This document shows, piece by piece, positions 1 to 14,020 of a DNA stretch of 64,000 nucleotides (within the stretch, counting starts at the first letter, position 1; each line of letters opens with the position of its first letter). Origin of the DNA: Closterium sp. NIES-65 (lineage: Eukaryota; Streptophyta; Zygnematophyceae; Desmidiales; Closteriaceae); NCBI GenBank assembly GCA_948144175.1, contig CANXME010002456.1:1-64000 (forward strand). The letters are read 5' to 3'. A program made the translations under genes and the position numbers. The notes below the pieces were generated by a model. It saw nothing but the letters and a program-made list of their open reading frames with translations. It did not search any database and was not told the origin of the DNA.

Positions 1-2489
1 CCTTGTTCTTGCAATTTTGAACACGCTAGGCTCTTGTTCTTGCAATTTTGCACATGCTAGTCCCTTTTCCTTCCAATTTTGCACTCGCTAGGCCCTTGTT
101 CTTGAAAGTTTGCACACGCTAGGCCCTTGTTCTTGCAATTTTGCACACGCTAGGCCCTTGTTCTTGCAATTTTGCAGTCGCTAGGCCCTTGTTCTTGCAA
201 TTTTGCACATGCTAGGCCCTTGTTCTTGCAATTTTGCACACACTAGGCCCTTATTCTTCCAATTTTGCACTCGCTAGGCCCTTGTTCTTGAAATTTTGCA
301 CATGCTAGGCCCTTGTTCTTGCAATTTTGCATATGCTAGGCCCTTGTTCTTGCAATTTTGCACTCGCTAGGCCCTTGTTCTTCCACTTTTGCACACACTA
401 GGCCCTTATTCTTCCAATTTTGCACTCGCTAGGCCCTTGTTCTTGCAATTTTGCACATGCTAGGCCCTTGTTCTTGCAATTTTGCACACACTTGGCCCTT
501 GTTCTTGAACTTTTTCACTCGCTAGGCCCTTGTTCTTGAAATGTTGCGCACGCTAGGCCCTTGTTCTTGCAATTTTGCATATGCTAGGCCCTTGTTCTTA
601 AAATTTTGCACTCGCTAGGCCCTTGTTCTTACTATTTTGCACACGCTAGGCCCTTGTTCTTCCAATTTTGCACACACTAGGCCCTTATTCTTCCAATTTT
701 GCACTCGCTAGGCCCTTGTTCTTGCAATTTTGCACATGCTAGGCCCTTGTTCTTGCAATTTTGCACACACTTGGCCCTTGTTCTTGAAATTTTGAACTCG
801 CTAGGCCCTTGTTCTTGAAATGTTGCACACGCTAGGCCCTTGCTCTTGCAATTTTTAACACGCTAGGCCCTTGTTCTTGCACTTTTGCACATGCTAGGCC
901 CTTTTTCTTCCTATTTTGCACTCGCTAGGCCCTTATTCTTGAAATTTTGCACACGCTAGGACCTTGTTCTTGCAATTTTGCACATGCTAGGCCCTTGTTC
1001 TTGCAATTTTGCACTCGCTAGGCCCTTATTCTTGCAATTTTGCATTCGCTATGCCCTTGTTCTTGCAATTTTGCACACGCTAGACCCTTGTTCTTGCTAT
1101 TTTGCACGCGCTAGGCCCTTGTTCTTGCTATTTTGCACACGCTAGGCCCTTGTTCATGAAATTTTGCACACGCTAGGCCCTTGTTTTTGCAATTTTGCAC
1201 ACGCTAGGCCCTTGTTCTTGCTATTTTGCACATGCTAGGCCGTTGTTCTTCCAGTTTTGCACACTCTAGGCCCTTGTTCTATAAATTTTGCACTAGCTAG
1301 GTCCTTGTTCTTGAAGTTTTGCACATGCTAGGCCCTTGTTCTTGCAATTTTGCACACGCTAGGCACTTTTTCTTCCCATTTTGCAATCACTAGGCCCTTG
1401 TCCTTGAAATTTTGCACACGCTAGGCCCTTGTTCTTGCAATTTTGCACACGCTAGGCCCTTGTTCTTCCAATTTTGCACTCGCTAGGCCCTTGTTCTTGC
1501 AATTTTGCACACGTTAGGCCCATTTTCTTCCAATTTTGCACACGCTAGGCCCTTGTTCTTCCATTGTTACACTCGCTAGGCCCTTGTTCTTGCAATTTTG
1601 CACACGCTAGGCCCTTGTTCTTGCAATTTTGTACACGCCAGGCCCTTGTTCTTGCAATTTTTCACTCGCTAGGCCCTTGTTCTTGCAATTTTGCACTCGC
1701 TAGATCCTTGTTCTTGCAATTTTGCACACGCTAGGCCCCTGTTCTTGCTATTTTGCACACGCTAGGCCCTTGTTCTTGCTATTTTGCACACGCTATGCCC
1801 TTGTTCTTGCAATTTTGCACACGCTAGGCCCTTGTTCTTACTATTTTGCACATGCTAGGCCCTTGCTCTTCCAGTTTTGCACACGCTAGGCCCTTGTTCT
1901 ATAAATTTTGCACTCGCTAGGTCCTTGTTCTTGAAGTTTTGCACACGCTAGGCCCTTGTTCTTGCAATTTTGCACACGCTAGGCCCTTGTTCTTCCAATT
2001 TTGCACTCGCTAGGCCCTTGTTCTTGCAATTTTACACACGCTAGGCCCTTGTTCTTGCAGTTTTGCACACGCTAGGCCCTTGTTTTTGAGATTCTGAACT
2101 TGCTAGGCCCTTGTTCTTGAAATTTTGCACACGCTAGGCCTTTGTTCTTACTATTTTGCACACGCTAGGCCCTTGTTCTTCCAATTTTGCACACGCTAGG
2201 CCCTTGTTCTTCCAATTTTGCACTCGCTAGGCCCTTGTTCTTGCAATTTTGCACATGCTAGGCCCTTGTTCTTGCAATGTTGCACACACTTGGCCCTTGT
2301 TCTTGAAATTTTGCACACGCTAGGCCCTTGTTCTTGCAATTTTGCACACGCTAGGCCCTTGTTCTTGCAATTTTGCACACGCTAGGCCCTTGTTGTTGCA
2401 ATTTTGCACACGCTAGTCCCTTGTTCTTGCAATTTTGCACACGCTAGGCCCTTGTTCTTGCAATTTTGCACTCGCTAGGCCCTTGTTCT

Positions 2490-5400
2490 TGAAATTTTGC
2501 ACACGCTAGGCCCTTGTTCTTGCAATTTTGCACACGCTAGGCCTTTGTTCTTGCAATTTTGCACTCGCTAGGCCCTTGTTCTTGCAATATTGCACATGCT
2601 AGGCCCTTGTTCTTGCAATTTTGCACACACTAGGCCCTTATTCTTCCAATTTTGCACTCGCTAGGCCCTTGTTCTTGAAATTTTGCACATGCTAGGCCCT
2701 TGCTCTTGCAATTTTGCACATGCTAGGCCCTTGTTCTTGCAATTTTGCACTCGCTAGGCCCTTGTTCTTACTATTTTGCACACGCTAGGCCCTTGTTCTT
2801 CCAATTTTGCACACACTAGGCCCTTATTCTTCCAATTTTGCACTCGCTAGGCCCTTGTTCTTGCAATTTTGCACCTGCTAGGTCCTTGTTCTTGCAATTT
2901 TGCACACACTTGGCCCTTGTTCTTGAACTTTTGCACTCGCTAGGCCCTTGTTCTTGAAATGTTGCGCATGCTAGGCCCTTGTTCTTGCAATTTTGCACAT
3001 GCTAGGCCCTTGTTCTTGCAATTTTGCACTTGCTAGGCCCTTGTTCTGACTATTTTGCACACGCTAGGCCCTTGTTCTTCCAATTTTGCACACACTAGGC
3101 CCTTATTCTTCCAATTTTGCACTCGCTAGGCCCTTGTTCTTGCAATTTTGCACATGCTAGGCCCTTGTTCTTGCAATTTTGCACACCCTTGGCCCTTGTT
3201 CTTGAAATTTTGCACTCGCTAGGCCCTTGTTCTTGAAATGTTGCACACGCTAGGCCCTTGCTCTTGCAATTTTGAACACGCTAGGCCCTTGTTCTTGCAA
3301 TTTTGCACATGCTAGGCCCTTTTTCTTCCTATTTTGCACTCGCTAGGCCCTTGTTCTTGAAATTTTGCACACGCTAGGCCCTTCTTCTTGCAATTTTGCA
3401 CATGCTAGGCCCTTGTTCTTGCAATTTTGCACTCGCTAGGCCCTTATTCTTGCAATTTTGCATTCGCTAGGCCCTTGTTCTTGCAATTTTGCACACTTGT
3501 TCTTGCAATTTTGCACACGCTAGACCCTTGTTCTTGCCATTTTGCACACGCTATGCCCTTGTTCTTGCTATTTTGCACACGCTAGGCCCTTGTTCATGAA
3601 ATTTTGCACACGCTAGGCCCTTGTTTTTGCAATTTTGCACACGCTAGGCCCTTGTTCTTGCTATTTTGCACATGCTAGGCCGTTGTTCTTCCAGTTTTGC
3701 ACACTCTAGACCCTTGTTCTATAAATTTTGCACTAGCTAGGTCCTTGTTCTTGAAGTTTTGCACATGCTAGGCCCTTGTTCTTGCAATTTTGCACACGCT
3801 AGGCACTTTTTCTTCCCATTTTGCAATCACTAGGCCCTTGTCCTTGAAATTTTGCACACGCTAGGCCCTTGTTCTTGCAATTTTGCACACGCTAGGCCCT
3901 TGTTCTTGCAATTTTGCACACGCTAGGCCTTTGTTCTTGCAATTTTGCACTCGCTAGGCCCTTGTTCTTGCAATATTGCACATGCTAGGCCCTTGTTCTT
4001 GCAATTTTGCACACACTAGGCCCTTATTCTTCCAATTTTGCACTCGCTAGGCCCTTGTTCTTGAAATTTTGCACATGCTAGGCCCTTGCTCTTGCAATTT
4101 TGCACATGCTAGGCCCTTGTTCTTGCAATTTTGCACTCGCTAGGCCCTTGTTCTTACTATTTTGCACACGCTAGGCCCTTGTTCTTCCAATTTTGCACAC
4201 ACTAGGCCCTTATTCTTCCAATTTTGCACTCGCTAGGCCCTTGTTCTTGCAATTTTGCACCTGCTAGGTCCTTGTTCTTGCAATTTTGCACACACTTGGC
4301 CCTTGTTCTTGAACTTTTGCACTCGCTAGGCCCTTGTTCTTGAAATGTTGCGCATGCTAGGCCCTTGTTCTTGCAATTTTGCACATGCTACGCCCTTGTT
4401 CTTGCAATTTTGCACTTGCTAGGCCCTTGTTCTGACTATTTTGCACACGCTAGGCCCTTGTTCTTCCAATTTTGCACACACTAGGCCCTTATTCTTCCAA
4501 TTTTGCACTCGCTAGGCCCTTGTTCTTGCAATTTTGCACATGCTAGGCCCTTGTTCTTGCAATTTTGCACACCCTTGGCCCTTGTTCTTGAAATTTTGCA
4601 CTCGCTAGGCCCTTGTTCTTGAAATGTTGCACACGCTAGGCCCTTGCTCTTGCAATTTTGAACACGCTAGGCCCTTGTTCTTGCAATTTTGCACATGCTA
4701 GGCCCTTTTTCTTCCTATTTTGCACTCGCTAGGCCCTTGTTCTTGAAATTTTGCACACGCTAGGCCCTTCTTCTTGCAATTTTGCACATGCTAGGCCCTT
4801 GTTCTTGCAATTTTGCACTCGCTAGGCCCTTATTCTTGCAATTTTGCATTCGCTAGGCCCTTGTTCTTGCAATTTTGCACACGCTAGACCCTTGTTCTTG
4901 CCATTTTGCACACGCTATGCCCTTGTTCTTGCTATTTTGCACACGCAAGGCCCTTGTTCATGAAATTTTGCACACGCTAGGCCCTTGTTTTTGCAATTTT
5001 GCACACGCTAGGCCCTTGTTCTTGCTATTTTGCACATGCTAGGCCGTTGTTCTTCCAGTTTTGCACACTCTAGACCCTTGTTCTATAAATTTTGCACTAG
5101 CTAGGTCCTTGTTCTTGAAGTTTTGCACATGCTAGGCCCTTGTTCTTGCAATTTTGCACACGCTAGGCACTTTTTCTTCCCATTTTGCAATCACTAGGCC
5201 CTTGTCCTTGAAATTTTGCACACGCTAGGCCCTTGTTCTTGCAATTTTGCACACGCTAGGCCCTTGTTCTTGCAATTTTGCACACGCTAGGCCTTTGTTC
5301 TTGCAATTTTGCACTCGCTAGGCCCTTGTTCTTGCAATATTGCACACGCTAGGCCCTTGTTCTTGCAATTTTGCACACACTAGGCCCTTATTCTTCCAAT

Positions 5401-6600
5401 TTTGCACTCGCTAGGCCCTTGTTCTTGAAATTTTGCACATGCTAGGCCCTTGCTCTTGCAATTTTGCACATGCTAGGCCCTTGTTCTTGCAATTTTGCAC
5501 TCGCTAGGCCCTTGTTCTTACTATTTTGCACACGCTAGGCCCTTGTTCTTCCAATTTTGCACACACTAGGCCCTTATTCTTCCAATTTTGCACTCGCTAG
5601 GCCCTTGTTCTTGCAATTTTGCACCTGCTAGGTCCTTGTTCTTGCAATTTTGCACACACTTGGCCCTTGTTCTTGAACTTTTGCACTCGCTAGGCCCTTG
5701 TTCTTGAAATGTTGCGCATGCTAGGCCCTTGTTCTTGCAATTTTGCACATGCTAGGCCCTTGTTCTTGCAATTTTGCACTTGCTAGGCCCTTGTTCTGAC
5801 TATTTTGCACACGCTAGGCCCTTGTTCTTCCAATTTTGCACACACTAGGCCCTTATTCTTCCAATTTTGCACTCGCTAGGCCCTTGTTCTTGCAATTTTG
5901 CACATGCTAGGCCCTTGTTCTTGCAATTTTGCAAACCCTTGGCCCTTGTTCTTGAAATTTTGCACTCGCTAGGCCCTTGTTCTTGAAATGTTGCACACGC
6001 TAGGCCCTTGCTCTTGCAATTTTGAACACGCTAGGCCCTTGTTCTTGCAATTTTGCACATGCTAGGCCCTTTTTCTTCCTATTTTGCACTCGCTAGGCCC
6101 TTGTTCTTGAAATTTTGCACACGCTAGGCCCTTCTTCTTGCAATTTTGCACATGCTAGGCCCTTGTTCTTGCAATTTTGCACTCGCTAGGCCCTTATTCT
6201 TGCAATTTTGCATTCGCTAGGCCCTTGTTCTTGCAATTTTGCACACGCTAGACCCTTGTTCTTGCCATTTTGCACACGCTATGCCCTTGTTCTTGCTATT
6301 TTGCACACGCTAGGCCCTTGTTCATGAAATTTTGCACACGCTAGGCCCTTGTTTTTGCAATTTTGCACACGCTAGGCCCTTGTTCTTGCTATTTTGCACA
6401 TGCTAGGCCGTTGTTCTTCCAGTTTTGCACACTCTAGACCCTTGTTCTATAAATTTTGCACTAGCTAGGTCCTTGTTCTTGAAGTTTTGCACATGCTAGG
6501 CCCTTGTTCTTGCAATTTTGCACACGCTAGGCACTTTTTCTTCCCATTTTGCAATCACTAGGCCCTTGTCCTTGAAATTTTGCACACGCTAGGCCCTTGT
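2490..6600. repeat. Higher-order repeat of 44 satellite units (1364 bp), three tandem copies
   Basis: Marker variants recur at exact multiples of 31 bp. The odd unit beginning ATAAATTTTGCACTAG starts at 3721, 5085 and 6449, spacing 1364 and 1364, which is 44 units. Another marker block starts at 2816, 4202 and 5566; the first gap is 22 bp longer because a partial unit of 22 bp sits at about 3489-3510 in the first copy. The segment 1430-2500 reappears at 6600-7680 with an offset of 5168 bp, equal to 2440 plus two 1364-bp steps, so tandem amplification of the 44-mer explains the offset. Confidence 0.85.
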
Positions 6601-9600
6601 TCTTGCAATTTTGCACACGCTAGGCCCTTGTTCTTCCAATTTTGCACTCGCTAGGCCCTTGTTCTTGCAATTTTGCACACGTTAGGCCCTTGTTCTTCCA
6701 ATTTTGCACACGCTAGGCCCTTGTTCTTCCATTGTTACACTCGCTAGGCCCTTGTTCTTGCAATTTTGCACACGCTAGGCCCTTGTTCTTGCAATTTTGT
6801 AAACGCTAGGCCCTTGTTCTTGCAATTTTGCACTCGCTAGGCCCTTGTTCTTGCAATTTTGCACTCGCTAGGTCCTTGTTCTTGCAATTTTGCACACGCT
6901 AGGCCCCTGTTCTTGCTATTTTGCACACGCTAGGCCCTTGTTCTTGCTATTTTGCACACGCTATGCCCTTGTTCTTGCAATTTTGCACACGCTAGGCCCT
7001 TGTTCTTGCTATTTTGCACATGCTAGGCCCTTGCTCTTCCAGTTTTGCACACGCTAGGCCCTTGTTCTATAAATTTTGCACTCGCTAGGTCCTTGTTCTT
7101 GAAGTTTTGCACACGCTAGGCCCTTGTTCTTGCAATTTTGCACACGCTAGGCCCTTGTTCTTCCAATTTTGCACTCGCTAGGCCCTTGTTCTTGCAATTT
7201 TGCACACGCTAGGCCCTTGTTCTTGCAGTTTTGCATACGCTAGGCCCTTGTTTTTGAGATTCTGAACTTGCTAGGCCCTTGTTCTTGAAATTTTGCACAC
7301 GCTAGGCCTTTGTTCTTACTATTTTGCACACGCTAGGCCCTTGTTCTTCCAATTTTGCACACGCTAGGCCCTTGTTCTTCCAATTTTGCACTCGCTAGGC
7401 CCTTGTTCTTGCAATTTTGCACATGCTAGGCCCTTGTTCTTGCAATGTTGCACACACTTGGCCCTTGTTCTTGAAATTTTGCACACGCTAGGCCCTTGTT
7501 CTTGCAATTTTGCACACGCTAGGCCCTTGTTCTTGCAATTTTGCACACGCTAGGCCCTTGTTCTTGCAATTTTGCACACGCTAGTCCCTTGTTCTTGCAA
7601 TTTTGCACACGCTAGGCCCTTGTTCTTGCAATTTTGCACTCGCTAGGCCCTTGTTCTTGAAATTTTGCACACGCTAGGCCCTTGTTCTTGCAATTTTGCA
7701 CACGCTAGGCCCTTGCTCTTGCAATTTTGCACACGCTAGGCCCTTGTTCTTGAAATATTGCATATGCTAGGCTCTTGTTCTTCCAATTTTGAACATGCTA
7801 GGCCCTTGTTCTTGCTATTTTGCACACGCTAGGCCCTTGTTCTTCCAATTCTACACTCGCTAGGCCCTTCTTCTTGAAATGTTGCACACGCTAGGCCCTT
7901 GTTCTTGCAATTTTGCACACGCTAGGCACTTGTTCTTCCAATTTTGCACTCGCTAGGCCCTTGTTCTTGAAATGTTGCATACGCTAGGCCCTTGTTCTTG
8001 CAATTTTTAACACGCTAGGCCCTTGTTCTTGCAATTTTGCACACGCTAGGCCCTTTTTCTTCCAATTTTGCACTCGCTAGGCCCTTGTTCTTGAAATTTT
8101 GCACACGCTAGGCCCTTGTTCTTGCAATTTTGCACACGCTAGGCCGTTGTTCTTGCAATTTGGCACTCGCTAGGCCCTTGTTCTTGCAATTTTGAATACG
8201 CTAGGCCCTTGTTCTTGCTATTTTGCACACGCTAGGCCCTTTTTCTTGAAACTTTGCACTCGCTAGGCCCTTGTTCTTGCATTTTTGCACTCGCTAGGCT
8301 CTTATTCTTGCTATTTTGCACACGCTAAGCCCTTTTTCTTGAACATTTGCACACGCTAGGCCCTTGTTCTTGCAATTTTGCACTCACTAGGCCCATGTTC
8401 TTGCAATTTTGCACACGCTAGGCCCTTGTTCTTGCTATTTTGCACTCGCTAGGCCCTTTTTCTTGCTATTTTGCACACGCTAGGCCCTTGTTCTTGCAAT
8501 TTTGCACACGCTAGGCCCTTGCTCTTGCAATTTTGCACACGCTAGGCCCTTGTTCTTGCAATTTTGCACGCGCTAGGCCCTTGTTCTTGCAATGTTGCAC
8601 TCGCTAGGCCCATGTTCTTTCTATTTTGCACACGCTAGGCCGTTATTCTTGCTATTTTGCACTCGCTAGGCCCTTATTTTTGCTATTTTGCACACGCTAG
8701 GCCCTTGTTCTTGCAATTTTGCACTCGCTAGGCCCATGTTCTTGCTATTTTGCACACGCTAGGCCCTTGTTCTTGCTATTTTGCACTCGCTAGGCCCCTA
8801 TTCTTGCTATTTTGCACACGCTAGCCCCTTGTTCTTGCAATTTTGCACTCGCTAGGCCCTTGTTCTTGCTATTTTGCACTTGCTAGGCCCTTGTTCTTGC
8901 AATTTTGCACTCGCTAGGCCCTTGTTCTTGCTATTTTGCACTCGCTAGGCCCTTGTTCTTGCAATTTTGCACACTCTACGCCCTTGTTCTTGCAATTTTG
9001 CACTTGCTAGGCCCTTGTTCTTGCAATTTTGCAGACGCTAGGCTCTTGTTCTTGCAATTTTGCACTCGCTGGGCCCATGTTCTTGCTTTTTTGCACACGC
9101 TAGGCCCTTGTTCTTGCTATTTTGCACTCGCTAGGCCCTTATTCTTGCTATTTTGCATACGCTAGGCCCTTGTTCTTGCAATTTTGCACTCGCTAGGCCC
9201 ATGTTCTTGCTATTTTGCACACGCTAGGCCCTTGTTCTTGCAATTTTGCACTCGCTAGGCCCTTGTTCTTGCAATTTTGCACTCGCTAGGCCCTTGTTTT
9301 TGCTATTTTGCACTCGCTAGGCCCTTGTTCATGCTATTTTGTACTCGCTAGGCCCTTGTTCTTGCAATTTTGCACTCGCTAGGCCCTTGTTCTTGCAATT
9401 TTGCACACGCTAGGCCCTTGTTCTTGCTATTTTGCACACGCTATGCCCTTGTTCTTCCAATTTTGCACACGCTAGACACTTGTTCTGCCAATTTTGCGCT
9501 CGCTAGGCTCTTGTTTTTGAAATTTTGCACACGCTAGGCCCTTGTTCTTGCAATTTTGCACACGCTAGCCCTTGTTCTTGCAATTTTGCACACGCTAAGC

Positions 9601-10829
9601 CTTTTTTCTTGCATTTTTGCACACGCTAGGCCCTTGTTCTTCCAATTTTGCACTCGCTAGGCCCTTGTTCTTGAAATTTTGCACACGCTAGGCCATTGTT
9701 CTTGCAATTTTGCACACGCTAGGCCCTTGTTCTTGCAATTTTGCACTCGCTAGGCCCTTGTTCTTGCAGTTTTGCACTCGCTAGGCCCTTGTTCTTGAAA
9801 TGTTGCACACGCTAGGCCTGTCTTCTTTCAATTTTGCACACGCTAGGCCCTTGTTCTTGCTATTTTGCACACGCAAGGCCCTTGTTTTTGCAATTTTGCA
9901 CATGCCAGGCCCTTGTTCTTGAAATTTTGCACACGCTAGGCCCTTGTTCCTGCAATTTTGCACACGCTAGGCCCTTGTTCTTGCAATTTTGCACGCGCTA
10001 GGCCCTTGTTCTTGCTATTTTGCACACGCTAGGCCCTTGTTCTTGCAATTTTGCACACGCTAGGCCCTTGCTCTTGCAAATTTGCAGACGCTAGGCCCTT
10101 GTTCTTGCAATTTTGCACGCGCTAGGTTCTTGTTCTTCCTATTTTGCACACGCTAGGCCCTTGTTCTTGCAATTTTGCACACGCTAGGTCCTTGCTCTTC
10201 CAATTTTGCACTCGCTATGCCCTTGTTCTTGAAATTTTGCACACGCTAGGACCTTGTTCTTGAAATTTTGCACACGCTAGGCCCTTGTTCTTGCAATTTT
10301 GCACACGCTAGGCCCTTGTTCTTGCAACTTTGCACTCGCTAGGCCCTTGTTCTTGAACTTTTGCAAACGCTATGCCCTTGTTCTTGAAATGTTGCACACG
10401 CTAGGCCCTTCTTCTTCCAATTTTGCACACGCTAGGCCCTTGTTCTTTAAATTTTGCACACGCTAGGCCCTTGTTCTTGCAATTTTGCACATGCCTGGCT
10501 CTTGTTCTTGAAATTTGGCACACGCTATGCCCTTGTTATTGCTATTTTGCACACGCTAGGCCCTTGTTCTCGAAATTTTGCACACGCTATGCTCTTTGTT
10601 CTTGCAATTTTGCACTCGCTAGGCCCTTGTTCTTGCAATTTTGCACCTGCTAGGCCCTTGTTCTTGAAATTTTGCACACGCTAGGCCCTTGTTCTTGAAA
10701 TATTGCATACGCTAGGCTCTTGTTCTTCCAATTTTGAACACGCTAGGCCCTTGTTCTTGCTATTTTGCACACGCTAGGCCCTTGTTCTTCCAATTCTGTA
10801 CTCGCTAGGCCCTTCTTCTTGAAATGTTG

Positions 10830-13800
10830 CACACGCTAGGCCCTTTTTCTTGCAATTTTGAACATGCTAGGCACTTGTTCTTCCAATTTTGCACTCGCTA
10901 GGCCCTTGTTCTTGAAATGTTGCATACGCTAGGCCCTTGTTCTTGCACTTTTGAACACGCTAGGCCCTTGTTCTTGCAATTTTGCACACGCTAGGCCCTT
11001 GTTCTTGCAATTTGGCACTCGCTAGGCCCTTGTTCTTGCAATTTTGCACACGCTAGGCCCTTGTTCTTGCAATTTTGCCCACGCTAGGCCCTTGTTCTTG
11101 GTATTTTGCACACGCTAGGCCCTTGTTCTTGAGATTTTGCACATGCTAGGCCCTTGTTCTTGCAATTCTGCACACGCTAGGCCCTTGTTCTTGCTATTTT
11201 GCACATGCTAGGCCGTTGTTCTTTGAGTTTTGCACACTCTTGGCCCTTGTTCTAAAACTTTTGCACTAGCTAGGTCCTTGTTCTTGAAGATTTGCACACG
11301 CTAGGCCCTTGTTCTTGCAATTTTGCACACGCTAGGCACTTGTTTTTCCTATTTTGCACTCACTAGGCCCTTGTTCTTGAAATTTTGCACACGCTAGGCC
11401 CTTGTTCTTGCAATTTTGCACACGTTAGGCCCTTGTTCTTCCAATTTTGCACTCGCTAGGCATTTGTTCTTGCAATTTTGCACTCGCTAGGTCCTTGTTC
11501 TTGCAATTTTGCACACGCTAGGCCCTTGTTCTTACTATTTTGCACACGCTAGGCCCTTGTTATTCCTATTTTGCACACGCTAGGCCCTTGTTCTTCCAAT
11601 TTTGCACTCGCTAGGACCTTGTTATTGCAATTTTGCACATGCTAGGCCTTTGTTCTTGCAATTTTGCACACACTTGGCCCTTGTTCTTGAAATTTTGCAC
11701 TCGCTAGGCCCTTGTTCTTGAAATGTTGCACACGCTAGGCCCTTGTTCTTGCAATTTTGAACACGCTAGGCCCTTGTTCTTGCAATTTTGCACACGCTAG
11801 GCCCTTTTTTTTCCAATTTTGCACTCGCTAGGCCCTTGTTATTGAAATTTTGCACACGCTAGGCCCTTGTTCTTGCAATTTTGCACACGCTAGGCCCTTG
11901 TTCTTGCAATTTTGCACTCGCTAGGCCCTTGTTCTTGCAATTTTGCACTCGCTAGGTCCTTGTTCTTGCAATTTTGCACACGCTAGGCCCTTGTTCTTGC
12001 TATTTTGCACACGCTAGGCCCTTGTTCTTGCTATTTTGCATACGTTATGCCCTTGTTCTTGAAATTTTGCACACGCTAGGCCCTTGTTCTTGCTATATTG
12101 CACATGCTAGACCCTTGTTCTTCCAATTTTGCACTCACTAGGCCCTTGTTCTTGAAATTTTGCACACGCTAGGCCCCTGTTCTTGCAATTTTGCACGCGC
12201 TAGGCCCTTGTTCTTCCAATTTTGCACGCGCTAGGCCCTTGTTCTTGCAATTTTGCACACGCTAGGCAATTGTTCTTGCAGTTTTGCACTCGGTAGGCCC
12301 TTGTTCTTGAGATTTTGCACTCGCTAGGCCCTTGTTCTTGAAATTTTGCACACGCTAGGCCTTTGTTCTTACTATTTTGCACACACTGGGCCCTTGTTCT
12401 TCCTATTTTGCACACGCTAGGCCCTTGTTCTTCCAATTTTGCACTCGCTAGGCCCTTGTTCTTGCAATTTTGCACATGCTAGGCCCTTGTTCTTGCATAT
12501 ATGCACACACTTGACCCTTGTTCTTGAAATTTTGCACTCGCTAGGCCCTTGTTCTTGAAATATTGCACACGCTAGGCCCTTGTTCTTGCAATTTTGAACA
12601 CGCTAGGCCCTTGTTCTTGCAATTTTGTACACGCTAGGCCCTTTTTCTTCCAATTTTGCACTCACTAGGCCCTTGTTCTTGAAATTTTGCACACGCTAGG
12701 CCCTTGTTCTTGAAATATTGCACACGCTAGGCCCTTTTTCTTGCAATTTTGAACACGCAAGGCACTTGTTCTTCCAATTTTGCACTCGCTAGGCCCTTGT
12801 TCTTGAAATGTTGCATACGCTAGGCCCTTGTTCTTGCACTTTTGAACACGCTAGGCCTTTGTTCTTGCAATTTTGCACACGCTAGGCCCTTGTTCTTGCA
12901 ATTTGGCACTCGCTAGGCCCTTGTTCTTGCAATTTTGCACACACTAGGCCCTTGTTCTTGCAATTTTGCACACGCTAGGCCCTTGTTCTTGGTATTTTGC
13001 ACACGCTAGGCCCTTGTTCTTGAAATTTTGCACATGCTAGGCCCTTGTTCTTGCAATTCTGCACACGCTAGGCCCTTGTTCTTGCTATTTTGCATATGCT
13101 AGGCCGTTGTTCTTTGAGTTTTACACACTCTTGGCCCTTGTTCTATAAATTTTGCACTAGCTAGGTCCTTGTTTTTGAAGATTTGCACACGCTAGGCCCT
13201 TGTTCTTGCAATTTTGCACACGCTAGGCACTTGTTCTTCCTATTTTGCACTCACTAGGCCCTTGTTCTTGCAATTTTGCACACGCTAGGCCCTTGTTCTT
13301 GCAATTTTGCACACGCTAGGCCCTTGTTCTTCCAATTTTGCACTCGCTAGGCATTTGTTCTTGCAATTTTGCACTCGCTAGGTCCTTGTTCTTGCAATTT
13401 TGCACACGCTAGGCCCTTGCTCTTACTATTTTGCACACGCTAGGCCCTTGTTCTTCCTATTTTGCACACGCTAGGCCCTTGTTGTTCCAATTTTGCACTC
13501 GCTAGGACCTTGTTCTTGCAATTTTGCACATGCTAGGCCCTTGTTCTTGCAATTTTGCACACACTTGGCCCTTGTTCTTGAAAGTTTGCACTCGCTAGGC
13601 CCTTGTTCTTGAAATGTTGCACACGCTAGGCCCTTGTTCTTGCAATTTTGAACACGCTAGGCCCTTGTTCTTGCAATTGTGCACACGCTAGGCCCTTTTT
13701 TTTTCCAATTTTGCACTCGCTAGGCCATTGCTATTGAAATTTTGCACACGCTAGGCCCTTGTTCTTGCAATTTTGCACACGCTAGGCCCTTGTTCTTGCA

Positions 13801-14020
13801 ATTTTGCACTCGCTAGGCCCTTGTTCTTGCAATTTTGCACTCGCTAGGTCCTTGTTCTTGCAATTTTGCACACGCTAGGCCCTTGTTCTTTCTTTTTTGC
13901 ACACGCTAGGCCCTTGTTCTTGCTATTTTGCATACGTTATGCCCTTGTTCATGAAATTTTGCACACGCTAGGCCCTTGTTCTTGCTATATTGCACATGCT
14001 AGACCCTTGTTCTTCTAGTT
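10830..14020. repeat. Higher-order repeat of 61 satellite units (1891 bp), two copies
   Basis: A block holding the variants TTGCATACG, TTGCACTTTTGAAC and GGTATTTTGCAC at 10921-11110 returns at 12812-13000, offset 1891 bp, which is 61 units. Matching continues through the ATTTGTTCTTGC unit (11461 and 13352) and the run of T before CCAATTTTGC (near 11806 and 13697). The end of the block is also echoed near 16900-17350. A related pair of marker units at 7761 and 10706 is 2945 bp apart (95 units). Boundaries are approximate because neighbouring units are nearly identical. Confidence 0.7.
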
